Positions 31,205-41,560 of a stretch of 64,000 bases of DNA are shown here, one piece after another. Made by a program: the position numbers and the translations under genes. The stretch's first letter is position 1; every line of letters begins with the position of its first letter. The notes beneath the pieces are model-generated. The model was not told the origin of the DNA and did not search any database. It saw only the letters and a program-made list of their open reading frames with translations. The DNA comes from Ahaetulla prasina (Eukaryota; Chordata; Lepidosauria; Squamata; Colubridae): NCBI RefSeq assembly GCF_028640845.1, contig NC_080548.1, positions 13,691,814-13,755,813 on the forward strand. The letters are read 5' to 3'.

Positions 31205-31996
31205 CTACAGGTAGTCCTCGAGTTATGAGCACAATTGGGACCGGAACTTGCATTGCTAACTGAGTCACGCCCAGTTTGATGACATTTTTGCTGCAATTGT
31301 TAAGCAAGTGACTACGGCTGTTAAGTGAATCCGGCTGCCTGCGGGGGCTTTGCTTATTGTAGAAGCCTTCTGGGAAAGTCATAAATGGAGATCATGTGAG
31401 CCCCCTACTCTTTAACCCTTGTAAATACGTGCCGGTTGCCAAGCAACCATCATTCTGATCACATGACCGTGGAGCAGGGGTGAAATGCTCCCAGTTCGGA
31501 CCGGATCACCTGATCTGGTAGCAATGGTGGCGGGCGGTTCAGAGAACCGGTAGCAAAAATCCCTGCCCATGCCCAGCTGAGCCGCGCGATCATCAGAGAT
31601 TTTTTGTTTGTTTGTTTGTTTCTTTTAAAAGCATTTTTTTCTTCGGCCGAAAAATGCTTTTAAAAGTAAAAAAAAAAAGCCTCTGATGATCAGACAACTC
31701 AGCTGGGATCGCCAGAGAAGCTTTTTAAAAACATTTTTTAACAACCTCTTCAGCCGAAGAGGTTGTAGGAAAAATGCTTTTAAAAGTTTTTTTTTAAAAA
31801 GTTGGCCACGCCCACCCAGTCACATTACCCCCACCACCAAGCCACGCCCACAGAACCGGTAGTAACAAATTTTACATTTCACCCCTGCCGTGGAGACACT
31901 GCAGCAGTCGTAAGTGCGAGGAGCAGTTGTAAGTCACTTGCTGTTGTAATGGCCATTAAATGAATGGTAAGGTGAGGACTCTCTGTCTTACATAGG
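31205..31996 (+). mobile_element. Family D TIR element split by family C
   Basis: The left part starts AGGTAGTCCTCGAGTTATG and the right part ends GGTAAGGTGAGGACTCTC. The family C element at 31475-31887 sits between them with a perfect TSD. Confidence 0.75.
31467..31895 (+). mobile_element. hAT-like element, family C, with TSD
   Basis: The element at 31475-31887 (413 bp) runs from CAGGGGTGAAATGCTCCC to ATTTCACCCCTG, with perfect TSD CCGTGGAG. It has large internal inverted repeats around TCATCAGAG / CTCTGATGA and AAAAATGCTTTTAAAAG. Its right end is copied again by the tandem duplication. Confidence 0.9.
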
Positions 31997-32828
31997 TTAT
32001 TTTACGGTGGAAGCTGGATTTATTCGTGGCTACCACCCAGGAGGTGGAATAGCCTTCGTTGCATTTTCTGCACAGGTACAAAATGATATTACACTGCTTG
32101 TTGGATTCTAGTCACACAGCCTGGACCATCACAGAGTTGGTTTTGGAACATCCCCTGTGCTTGGCAATGAAACATTGATCTGCAGTTGGATTAGGACGCA
32201 CAGATCTTATTCCCCGATTTAATTTAAGCAGGATCAAGTTAATGATACCTGCTCAGACATACAGAAGTCCTTAGCCCATTAACTCAGCATTGCCTGCATT
32301 GACTCCTCATAGCTCACCCTGATTTCAAGATAGGTTTTCCAGCTTTGGCGGAAGATACCAGTAATTAAAGCTTTGGTGTGCAAAGTATGTGTCTCTTCTT
32401 GCTTATTTATGGGATCTTCTCTAGTCTTAGTTTGGCTTCTCCCGCCTCCTGTAAGAGGACAGGGTGGGAGAGAGAAAAAGAGTGAGCTGTTTTCCTGTTA
32501 CATGGTTTGCAGAAGAGCGTTCTGTCAGCTATAAGTGTCTCCTTTATTGACAAGTTTAATCTCATACAGAGCTCTTCCGTTCAGCTATCAGAGTGACAGG
32601 AGCTCCGATTTCTTTGCATTGGGTCATTCAGAATCAAAAGCAGGAACTGAGTGCAACCTGGGTCTGCTGGCTGGGGAATTCTAGGAGTCCACAAGGTTTA
32701 AAGTTGCCAAGGTTGGGCAACCCTGATTAAGTGAAAACATTACCCAAGACATAAACTGTGTAAACTTAGAAAAATACACGCCTGTATCAGAGGGGGTGAA
32801 ACTTACATAAAATCTTTTTTTTAAAAAA
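31785..32828. repeat. Tandem duplication unit 1 (1044 bp)
   Basis: Holds the right end of family C, the right end of family D, about 690 bp of otherwise unassigned sequence and a half family P MITE. It is repeated at 32829-33872 with fewer than about ten differences seen. The breakpoints fall in an A/T homopolymer context. Confidence 0.9.
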
Positions 32829-33872
32829 AGTTTTTTTTAAAAAAGTTGGCCACGCCCACCCAGTCACATTACCACCACCACCAAGCCACGCCCACAGAAC
32901 CGGTAGTAACAAATTTTACATTTCACCCCTGCCGTGGAGACACTGCAGCAGTCGTAAGTGCGAGGAGCAGTTGTAAGTCACTTGCTGTTGTAATGGCCAT
33001 TAAATGAATGGTAAGGTGAGGACTCTCTGTCTTACATAGGTTATTTTACGGTGGAAGCTGGATTTATTCGTGGCTACCACCCAGGAGGTGGAGTAGCCTT
33101 CGTTGCATTTTCTGCACAGGTACAAAATGATATTACACTGCTTGTTGGATTCTAGTCACACAGCCTGGACCATCACAGAGTTGGTTTTGGAACATCCCCT
33201 GTGCTTGGCAATGAAACATTGATCTGCAGTTGGATTAGGACGCACAGATCTTATTCCCCGATTTAATTTAAGCAGGATCAAGTTAATGATACCTGCTCAG
33301 ACATACAGAAGTCCTTAGCCCATTAACTCAGCATTGCCTGCATTGACTCCTCATAGCTCACCCTGATTTCAAGATAGGTTTTCCAGCTTTGGCGGAAGAT
33401 ACCAGTAATTAAAGCTTTGGTGTGCAAAGTATGTGTCTCTTCTTGCTTATTTATGGGATCTTCTCTAGTCTTAGTTTGGCTTCTCCCGCCTCCTGTAAGA
33501 GGACAGGGTGGGAGAGAGAAAAAGAGTGAGCTGTTTTCCTGTTACATGGTTTGCAGAAGAGCGTTCTGTCAGCTACAAGTGTCTCCTTTATTGACAAGTT
33601 TAATCTCATACAGAGCTCTTCCGTTCAGCTATCAGAGTGACAGGAGCTCCGATTTCTTTGCATTGGGTCATTCAGAATCAAAAGCAGGAACTGAGTGCAA
33701 CCTGGGTCTGCTGGCTGGGGAATTCTAGGAGTCCACATTTTTTAAAGTTGCCAAGGTTGGGCAACCCTGATTAAGTGAAAACATTACCCAAGACATAAAC
33801 TGTGTAAACTTAGAAAAATACACGCCTATATCAGAGGGGGTGAAATTTACATAAAATCTTTTTTTTAAAAAA
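32829..33872. repeat. Tandem duplication unit 2 (1044 bp)
   Basis: Second copy. Differences from copy 1 include the ACCACCACC stretch near 32870 and CACATTTTTTAAAG near 33735. A 103-codon frame at 33417-33728 is not convincing as coding and is interrupted in copy 1. Confidence 0.9.
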
Positions 33873-34375
33873 AGTTTTTATTTTTCACAACAACAACAAC
33901 AAAAAACATTCTCATCGAACAATTACAATGTGCTGAAGGGGTGTTTACATATCTTCTTGTGCAATCTCAAAATAAACATCTCTTTCATACATATATCTTA
34001 TATTATCTTTTCTAACATATCTTTCCTTCTAACCCAGTGCTTCTCAACGATTTGACCTCGGCAAACACTGTCATAACAAGCTAAGCCCCGTGTTTATGTC
34101 TATTTACAGTCGCGCGGGGGGCGCGAAAAATGTTTTCTTCTTCCTAGGGGGGCATGACAGAAAATAATTGAGAAGCACTGTTCTAACCAGTGGTAAAATA
34201 AATCCCATATTTTATAATATTGCTTATCTTCTTGATCTCTAATTTCAAATGTCAATCTACTCATCTCTGCACATTCCATCATCTTCCTAATTATTTCATC
34301 TTGCAAAGGTAATTTCTCATTTTTCCAATTTTTAGCAAACACAATCTTATATAAAATCTTAATTACAGACACAAG
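33873..34375 (-). mobile_element. L1-like LINE C-terminal fragment
   Basis: The minus frame includes EIIRKMMECAEMSRLTFEI and QYYKIWDLF, in the style of an L1 reverse-transcriptase C-terminus. The 3' tail with (CAA)n and T-rich sequence lies at the left. It is interrupted by a 146-bp hAT MITE. Confidence 0.7.
34027..34188. mobile_element. Short hAT-like MITE in L1, with TSD
   Basis: The element at 34035-34180 has ends CAGTGCTTCTCAA and TTGAGAAGCACTG and perfect 8-bp TSDs TTCTAACC. Confidence 0.9.
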
Positions 34376-34377
34376 AT

Positions 34378-34492
34378 GGAATGGAACGGAACAGAACAGA
34401 ACAGAACAGAAGAGAATAGAATTCTTTATTGGCCAAGTGTGATTGGACACACAAGAAATTTGTCTTAGGTGGTATATGCTCTCAGTGTAATG
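34378..34492 (-). mobile_element. Snake1-type LINE 3' end, short
   Basis: A tail of AGAAC/GGAAT-type variant pentamers followed by TTTATTGGCCAAGTGTGATT. Truncated after about 60 bp of 3' UTR. Confidence 0.8.
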
Positions 34493-35304
34493 TAATATTA
34501 TTATTATTTACTTTATTCATTAAACATGAAACTCAGTCAACTTATCATTTAAAAAAAAGTGTCACAAATGCTATTGACTGGTGCTAATGGTTGATACGGG
34601 TTGCTGCCAGCGTCCTAGCTATCAACCAAGTACCTTCTTAAGATGTACAATGTTCCAAGTAGCGGAGTTTTTTGCAGTTCCGCTGGTGTTATTGCAGGAA
34701 GCTGCAATTTGTTGATGTATCTTATAAAATTCTTGGACATGGTACCAAGTGCCCCAATGACAATGGGTATCACTGTTACATGTTTCATCCATAGCCGTGT
34801 AGTTTCGATGGCCAGGTTGCAATATTTCATGATTTTTTCCAGTTCTTTTTCTTCGACTCTGGCATCTCCTAGTACCGCGATGTCAATAAATTGTATGTTT
34901 CTGTTTTCCACAACTGTGATATCTGGTGTGTTGTGTTCCAAGTGACGATCCATCTGTATTTGAAAGTCCCACAAGATCTTCACCTTCTCATTTTCTATAA
35001 CTTTTTCCACTTTATGTTCCCATGACTTTTTGGATACAGGCAAGTCGTATTTTTTACATAATGACCAATGGATTAATTTAGCAACTCGGTCGTGTCTAGA
35101 TTTGTAATCAGTTTGTGCAATTTTGGTGCATTCACATATTAAATGTGAAACAGTTTCGACTGTTGTTGCAAAGTCGGCAGTTTGGATTGTCAGTGGATTT
35201 TTGTATCTTTGCTTTCGTGGCAGTACTTTGCAGTGCTTGTTCTTGAGCAGCGAGTATTAAACCTTCCGTTTCTTTCTTGATGGTTCCCATCTTAAGCCAT
35301 GCCC
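34493..35304 (-). mobile_element. R4/Dong-like LINE 3' end with endonuclease
   Basis: The minus frame at 34615-35043 (142 codons) encodes the C-terminal restriction-like endonuclease region of a site-specific LINE: PDITVVENRNIQFIDIAV has the PD..D catalytic pattern, followed by the C-terminal PIVIGALGTMSK and LLGTLYILRRYL. Upstream decayed coding retains a C..C..H-type finger. (AAT)n sequence flanks both ends, as expected for Dong-type insertion into TAA repeats. It is 5' truncated. NeSL or another R2-group clade is the alternative. Confidence 0.7.
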
Positions 35305-35305
35305 G

Positions 35306-35385
<80 letters not shown>

Positions 35386-35386
35386 A
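35306..35386. repeat. (ATT)n microsatellite
   Basis: About 26 trinucleotides. An open frame reading poly-isoleucine crosses it and is not a gene. It abuts the truncated 5' end of the R4-like LINE. Confidence 0.95.
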
Positions 35387-35448
35387 TTAATCCCTTTAAT
35401 AATCATGTAATAATCGTGTAATACACCATTAATCTGAGATCTTAAGAG

Positions 35449-35616
35449 AAGGTGTCCCAAAGGTGCTTTTTCAAGAGGCGACTGGACTTTCTTGTTGTTC
35501 TTGATGTTTTGCTTCTCATCCAAGAAGCTTCTTCAGAGCTGAAGAAGCTTCTTGGATGAGAAGCGAAATGTGGGACAACCATGACCTGGATAATTGAAAA
35601 TCTCTATAGACATTAA
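35449..35616. mobile_element. Foldback repeat, Penelope-like, compact
   Basis: GTGTCCCAAAGGTGCTTTTT and GCGACTGGACTTTCTTG on the left, then a perfect palindrome at 35512-35563, then the word GACCTGGATAATTGAAAATC at the right edge. It is the most compact member of the family. Confidence 0.55.
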
Positions 35617-36413
35617 GAGAAGGTGGACTATTTATACTATTCTGATGGAACCCATGACAAGAGATTTTAAGAAATGAGGAGATGAATGAGATAGGAAGAT
35701 CTGTTAAATGTTTCTGTATTTGCATAAACCTTTTCTAGCTTGCCAATTAAAGAAATACTCCAGTGTTTGGCTTAAGGATGCATCAGTCTCCAGTTTGTGG
35801 ATCCTGGACATGCCCAGAGAATTCAAAATTCAGCATCTCTCGTAGCATAGGACTATCACAGCAGGCCATTTCAACTGGAATTTGTAGGTAGAACTGGGAT
35901 TAATTAGGTTTGACTATAAATTCCAAGGGATAAGTCCTGTGGAGGTGAAATGGATGAAGCTGTTTTAGCTCTGGTTTGCTTATTTTATTTTCTCCGTCTA
36001 TGTGAAATATGAAATAGAATATCTTCATTGGCTTTTTTTTTCCCTATGAAAAATAAAATGACAAGTCTGGGATTTTTAAAAAAGGTGCTTTGGGGATACC
36101 CAAACAGGGCAGGTAATATAAAAGCTGTTTGTAAAAGCAGCACTGGAATTGACCTGTTAAGAGATTTGCAAAAAATCTTTGCTTTTTCTTCCTCTCCCCA
36201 ATTTTGTGTCATCATCATCATCTACATCTCCATTTCTGAAATAAACATTATATTTTTTTAAAAAAAAATATTCAGAATGATTATTCTCAAGTTAGTTTTA
36301 CTTACTTTGCCCTTGAGCACTTCTAGATATTAGAATTTATAGCAGTTCCCTTGAGGATACAGCTAGAGAGAAAACATTCTCTTATAAGCCAGACCCAGGA
36401 TTTTATCCTGTTA
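35617..36413. other. Unassigned stretch
   Basis: Nothing recognised. AT-rich near 36250. Confidence 0.4.
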
Positions 36414-36745
36414 TGTAGAATAGAGTAGAGTAGAGTAGAGTAGAGTAGAGTAGAGTAGAGTAGAGTAGAGTAGAATAGAATAGAATAGAATAGAATAGAA
36501 TAGAATAGAATAGAATAGAATAGAATAGAATAGAATAGAATAGAATAGAATAGAATAGAATAGAATTTTTATTGGCCAAGTGTGATTGGACACACAAGGA
36601 ATTTGTCTTTGGTGCAGATGCATATGTACAACTCTTACAACACTTAATGATAGTCATAGGGTACAAATTTAACACTTAATGATACAACAGTTAATGATAG
36701 TCATAGGCTACAAATAAGCAATCAGGAATACATATTGACTCCATC
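36414..36745 (-). mobile_element. Snake1-type LINE 3' end with long two-phase tail
   Basis: The tail is about eleven TAGAG pentamers followed by about nineteen TAGAA pentamers (36417-36566), joined to TTTTTATTGGCCAAGTGTG and further 3' UTR. The word TTAATGATAGTCATAGG is repeated in the UTR. It is 5' truncated. Confidence 0.9.
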
Positions 36746-37044
36746 AAAAGCAACTTACATGTTTCTACCTAAAACCTCTTTTTAAATAATTAGTGGCCAA
36801 GACATGGTCAGTTTGATAATAAGAAAGGCATTTGCAAAAGGCAAATGTGGATGTTTAACAAGTCATGCTAGTTTGTAACATGAGGATTATGTAAAATTAC
36901 CTGGTTTTTTTATTTATATATAAAACTGTTCTTTGCTAAGCAGTGTATTTTTCTATTGTAAGAGGATCAACTGCCCTGTGCTGTTAACTCACAAACCAAA
37001 CATTAATTTCTAAATTAGGTTTAATTAGAAGACTATTATAAGCT

Positions 37045-37276
37045 GTTGTAGTAATTAAGGTGCTACCTAGAAACCAGGAGACTGTGAGTTCTAGTCCCAC
37101 CTTAGGCACGAAAACAAAGCTGGGTGATTTTTGGCCACAGCCCAACCCACCTCACAAAGTTTTTGTGGCAGTGGGAAAAAGAAGAGGAGGCAGCAGGAGT
37201 ATTAGGTATGTCCACCACCTTGAGTTACTTATAGTAGGAAAGGTGGGATTAAAATTTAATAAATAAAAATAAAAAA
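37045..37276 (+). mobile_element. tRNA-derived squamate SINE (Squam-like)
   Basis: GTAGTAATTAAGGTGC head, B-box-like GAGTTCTAGTCCC, core GCCCAACCCACCTCACAAAG and 3' end CACCTTGAGTTACTTATAG with an AATAAA-rich tail. Confidence 0.8.
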
Positions 37277-37556
37277 GGAAACTATTCTAATTGGAATGAA
37301 TACATGCTGCCTAGATATAAGGAATAAACTGACTCTGCTGAGTTTGATCAGTTTTACAACTTCCCAGGTTGCGAAACTCTGGCAGGAAATATGAAGATGT
37401 CCATCTTCTCAACTTTGTCTTTGTTTGTTTGATTTAGTTTATATGGTTACTCATCCTGCGCAGTCAACAGCCCATTAAACGTAGCAATTAAAAACACTAA
37501 AAAAAACAACACCAAAACTAAAACCTGCCTAGAGCAGCACACATATTTCCATCTAG

Positions 37557-37905
37557 GTGAAGGTAAAAGTTCCCCTCGCACATGTGTGCTAGTCATTCCC
37601 AACTCTAGGGGGCGGTGCTCATCTCTGTTTCAAAGCTGAAGAGCCAGCACTGTCCGAAGATGTCTCCATGGTCATATGGCTGGCATGACTAAATGCCAGA
37701 GGTGCACAGAACGCTGTTCCCTTCCCACCAAAGCTGCTCCCTATTTTTCTACTTGCATTTTTTACGTGCTTTCGAACTACCAGGTTGGCAGATGCTGGGA
37801 CAAGTAACAGGAGCTCACCCTGTTATGCGGCACTAGGGATTCGAACCGCTGAACTGCCGACCTTCTGATCGACAAGCTCAGAATCTTAGCCACTGAGTCC
37901 CTTTT
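37557..37905 (-). mobile_element. tRNA-derived SINE, ~345 bp family
   Basis: Reverse copy of the family at 23888. B box GGTTCGAATCC reads on the minus strand (plus GGATTCGAACC near 37838). The 3' end GGTAAAAGTTCCCCTC lies at the left. Confidence 0.85.
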
Positions 37906-37934
37906 TTTCCATCTAGAAGTCCCTAAACAACAAT

Positions 37935-38096
37935 CTATCAGATATATATATATATATCCTGGAATTGCTCCCAGAAGCACGAAGCTGAAGCCTGAAGATG
38001 ACGAATGAGACTTCGTCGAAACGTCGCCAAGACACTTCCAATTTTACGCGGGAGAAAACCCGAATAACCAAAGATCTACATATATATATATATTAT

Positions 38097-38128
<32 letters not shown>

Positions 38129-38165
38129 TGTATATATGTATATATATATGTATATATATATATAA
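37935..38165. mobile_element. Possible Penelope-like 3' segment in TA repeats
   Basis: A 110-bp non-TA core (about 37959-38078) with CTGAAGATGACGAATGAG and TTCGTCGAAACGTCGCC sits between (TA)n tracts. The core folds into a 6-bp stem (38000-38005 with 38012-38017) placed between CTGAAGA and GAAAC, as in the 11666 family. The class is uncertain. Confidence 0.4.
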
Positions 38166-38403
38166 TTTACTTTCCCTTAAAGTCGATGTAGATGTTATGT
38201 CACGTTCCCACCCATGAGTTTTTATGTAACTTATGCAGTGTAAAAACGATTCCTCTTTTTTACAATATATGTGCTGTAAGTGTTTTTTTTCTACCAGGGC
38301 AACCTGGTCTACCCATATATGGGACAGAGGATACTGCTTCCCCTTTCGCCTTTCAGCCCCAATCCAGGAGCCTTTGCAGGCAGTCGCTTTCGCAACAAAC
38401 TAT

Positions 38404-38722
38404 TTTGTGTTAAATTTATATTTACCAACAAAGAAATAAAGGGAAACTAGAATAGATCTATTTCAAGCTATTTAGCTCTCATCAGCTAGCCATAGCCTTC
38501 TGGGATTCAAGAAAAATGATAGAAAAAACACTTAATCTCTCCTGGTACAGCTGACAAAGAGGAGAACCTGTGGCTTAGAGGTTAATACATCTGCCTAATA
38601 TGCAAGCAAGCCCAGGTTCAAATCCCATAAGGCTAAGGCTAGCTGATGAGAGCTAAATAGCTTGAAAGAGATCTATACTAGTCTCCCTTTATTTCTTTGC
38701 TGGTAAATATAAATTTAACACA
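38404..38722. repeat. Inverted pair of a tRNA-like SINE
   Basis: 38404-38490 and 38637-38722 are inverted copies (TTTAGCTCTCATCAGCTAGC against GCTAGCTGATGAGAGCTAAA). The right copy continues upstream into a tRNA-like head with TGGCTTAGAGG and GGTTCAAATCC boxes (38570-38620). The left copy has only the 3' part. Confidence 0.7.
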
Positions 38723-38932
38723 ATATATATGCTGTAGTAAGTTTTTACTTCTATTGACCACCAGGAGGCACTACAAGACCAGTTTTATCCCACGTTGGAA
38801 CTTGTCAGATATATGTAGTCAGATCTTTTGTCTGGGACTTCTACCAGGAATTGAAGTCTTGGACCACTGTCCTTTAGGAACCTATATTCAGTGCATTAAA
38901 TTTCGAAGCTGTCATGGTTATGGTCCTCAGTG
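38723..38932. other. Unassigned stretch
   Basis: The first bases (CAATATATATGCTGTAG) echo 38261-38280, suggesting a direct repeat around the SINE pair. The rest is unassigned. Confidence 0.35.
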
Positions 38933-39048
38933 CTGTCCCAAAGGTGCTTTTTAAAGAGGCAACTGGACTTTCTGGAAAGTCCAGTTGCCTCTTGAAAAAG
39001 CACCTGTGGGACAACCATGAGCTCGATGACTGAGAATCTCCATAGAGA
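38933..39048. mobile_element. Foldback repeat fragment, Penelope-like
   Basis: GGCAACTGGACTTTC and its inverse GAAAGTCCAGTTGCC meet almost directly, giving a long palindrome. GATGACTGAGAATCTCCATA marks the family edge. Confidence 0.6.
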
Positions 39049-39412
39049 TCCTCAGTGTTGTTGCAGGAAGGGATATATGGAATCTATCAGGATGATCCAC
39101 TTCCTTTCAATCTTGTACTTCCTTCTGATCACATACTGGCTCTTAGTGATTGATAAAACCGAGTTCACTTAACATCTTGACCCAATGCTTATGGGAAAAG
39201 CCATATTTCTAATGCTTATTGCAGTGTTGTTCAACTTTAGCTACTTTAAGTTGTTGGTTGGCACACTCTGGGAGTTGAAATCCACACATCGTTAAATGGC
39301 TAACGTTGAGGGACACATTTTTATGGAAAGCCATCAAGGTTTGGAGCCATTCAAATCACAGAGTTCTGCTATTTCACAGGGCAGGACTCAGCAACAGAAG
39401 GTTTCCTAGATC
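39049..39412. other. Mostly unassigned; old family P-type remnant
   Basis: 39225-39315 has TCTGGGAGTTGAAATCCACA and TTGAGGGACAC, a decayed MITE related to family P. The rest is unassigned. Confidence 0.4.
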
Positions 39413-39876
39413 CCCTAGGTCTGTGATGGTTAACCTTTTTGGTGCCAAGTGCCCAAAGCGCGCATGCGCACGAATGCACGCACGCATGCCTGGACCCCCA
39501 AAATACAATGGAAGCACCTCACCTGCACATGCGCCCCACCCCCGCACATGCTCACACATCCCTCACGCATGCATGTGCCCCCCATGCATGAGCCCTGGGT
39601 CCCCCGCACCCCATTTTGACTTCTAGGTTGGTGCAGGAAGCTTTCCAGGCCCAAATCAGGGCACGGGGGGGTGCATGTGCATGAATCTCCAAAATGCAAT
39701 GCGAGTGCCCCCCGCACATGCGCCCCACCACCCCATGCATGCGCGGCAAAGACCCAAAGACTAGCTGGCTGGTGGGAGGCGTGCACGCATGCGCAGTGGA
39801 ACTGGTCTGGGGTAACGTTTGGCGTGCCAGGTGACATGGTTCCGCATGCCACAGGTTTGCCATCACAGCCCTAGGC
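39413..39876. mobile_element. hAT-like element, family G, with TSD
   Basis: The element at 39421-39868 (448 bp) runs from CTGTGATGGTTAACC to GGTTTGCCATCACAG, with TSD CCCTAGGT/CCCTAGGC. The interior is rich in GCATGCGC and CACGCATG, which explains the long overlapping open frames. It is non-coding. Confidence 0.8.
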
Positions 39877-40907
39877 GGTGTTGCTTAATGAAGGAGACCC
39901 AGAGCAAGCCCACTCCATCAGATCTCTGAAGAACAACAGTAAACTGGCATCGTCCAATGAAATTGGACCACGCTCCTAGTATCCTCAGTCAGCGTGGCTA
40001 GCGGATAAGCCTGGTGAAAGTCATAACCCCAAATATTCAGAGAACCAAAAGTTGAGAACCATCACTTATTCTTAAGTAGCTTATTTTTCCCCAAATCAAA
40101 ACAAAACGGACACATCCAAATGTGTTAAGGCTAACATTGAAAAAGCCAACAACTTATGGTAGGATTCAATATTCTCTGCCCAGTTTTAATACAACTAGAG
40201 AGCATTGCAGTGAGTCACAGTAGGCAGTAGAAGTACAATTTTGAGCCACGGAGACACCGTTTACCTCTGCCCAGATAGCAAACAACATCCACAATTGTGT
40301 CTTCAAGACGTAATCCTGGAAGTCAAACAAAGAAGTCATCCCCATAGACTCCTTCCATATTTGCCTAGTTAGCATCTACTCCAAGGACATCAAATGCAGC
40401 TTAGGGAAAAAGCTAGAACATTTCTATTATAAAATAGTGAGTGTTGGTCTCCAAATATCAAAAAACCTGTAAAGGAGGTAAGCCAGAAGGCTTGGCACCA
40501 CCTTCTGCCCACTTTCAAAAGCCAGTGTACATCAAATGGCAATTGGCTGCCAGAAAGTCAGCAGGTAATAGGCACCATCATGGATTGGTGTTCACCCTAT
40601 CAACAGGAGAAAAAACAATGAAAGCATTCTGTATTAAGAGGCCCTGCACCGAATAGCTCCTTTGTTTTATCTTCTTAACCACATTGTTTCAGCTGCAGCA
40701 CCCAAAGGGGGAACAATGTAATTGAAGAATGTGCTGCTTCTCCTAACAATCATTCTGCTGTTCTCTTGGATTTGCATAAGGAGAGGGAAATTAGCAGAGG
40801 AGGGTGGTGGAAACATGGAACACAGATTTATTTTTTTTATTTTTTTGCTGTTAGAGACAGATTTATTTTCTCGGCCCCATACTCTGGAACTCTCACCTAC
40901 TTCTGAG
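39877..40907. other. Unassigned stretch
   Basis: About 1 kb without a named repeat or exon. Confidence 0.4.
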
Positions 40908-40942
40908 AAGGACTAAGGGTGATACGATAGCAGTGTTCCAGT

Positions 40943-41097
40943 ATCTAAGGCAGGGCTCTCCAACCTTGGCAACTTTAAGACTTGTGGACTTCAACTCCCA
41001 GAGTTCCTCAGCCAGCAAAGCTCTGGGAGTTGAAGTCCACAAGACTTAAAGTCCACAAGTCTTAAAGTTGCCAAGGTTGGAGACCCCTGATCTAAGG
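40943..41097. mobile_element. Palindromic hAT-like MITE, family P, with TSD
   Basis: The element at 40951-41089 runs from CAGGGCTCTCCAACC to GGTTGGAGACCCCTG, with perfect TSD ATCTAAGG. The right arm contains a short internal duplication (AAGTCCACAAG twice). Confidence 0.9.
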
Positions 41098-41180
41098 CGC
41101 TGCCAGAAGGAAGACAGGATCAACCTGTTCTCCAAAGCACCTGAAAGCAGGACAAGAAACAATGGATGGAAACTAATCAG

Positions 41181-41342
41181 TGGTGGGTTTCTACCAGTTC
41201 ACCCTGGTTTGGGTGAACCAGTAGTGGCAGCGGTGGGAGGCTGCGATGAGGCAGACGTCATCACGGACGCTCTGCACATGCGCAGAAGCGCTGTGAGCAA
41301 AGTGAGTGCATGCACGCGCTCAGGTTCCGAACCAGTAGCAAA
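41181..41342 (+). mobile_element. hAT-like fragment related to family C
   Basis: GTGGTGGGTTTCTACCAG at the left and GGTTCCGAACCAGTAGC at the right, with a GC-rich centre. It interrupts CR1 exactly between ACTAATCA and AAGGAGAG. The right TIR is incomplete. Confidence 0.6.
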
Positions 41343-41560
41343 GGAGAGAAATGACCTAGAACTTAGGAGAAATTTCCTGACAGTGAGAACAATTAATCGT
41401 TGGAACAGTTTGCCTCCAGAAGTTGTGGGTGCTCCATCACTGGAGAGTTTTTAAGAAGACTACGGACAGCCGTTTGTCTGAAACGGTACAGGGTCTCCTG
41501 CTTGAGCAGAGAGTTGGACTAAAAGATATCCAAGGTCCCTTCCAACTCTATTAAATATTA

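Larger units (their letters stand above)
40908..41560 (+). mobile_element. CR1 LINE 3' portion with two insertions
   Basis: CR1 coding words (GATACGATAGCAGTGTTCC, then AGAAATTTCCTGACAGTGAG) and the 3' UTR (ATCCAAGGTCCCTTCCAAC). A family P MITE (40951-41089) and a family C-like fragment (41181-41342) interrupt it. Confidence 0.85.

Noticed and set aside
34615..35043. Host gene of 142 codons
   Set aside because: The endonuclease motif, flanking frameshifts and TAA-repeat flanks identify it as the tail of a LINE.
35257..35523. Open frame with a long isoleucine run
   Set aside because: Produced by the (ATT)n microsatellite.
36403..36675. Frames reading YSILFYSI-type repeats, also at 18363-18657
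   Set aside because: Translations of (TAGAA)n tails of Snake1 LINEs.
39430..39866. Cys/His-rich frames of 104-140 codons
   Set aside because: They come from alternating GCATGC/CACGCA words within the family G hAT element and overlap on both strands.
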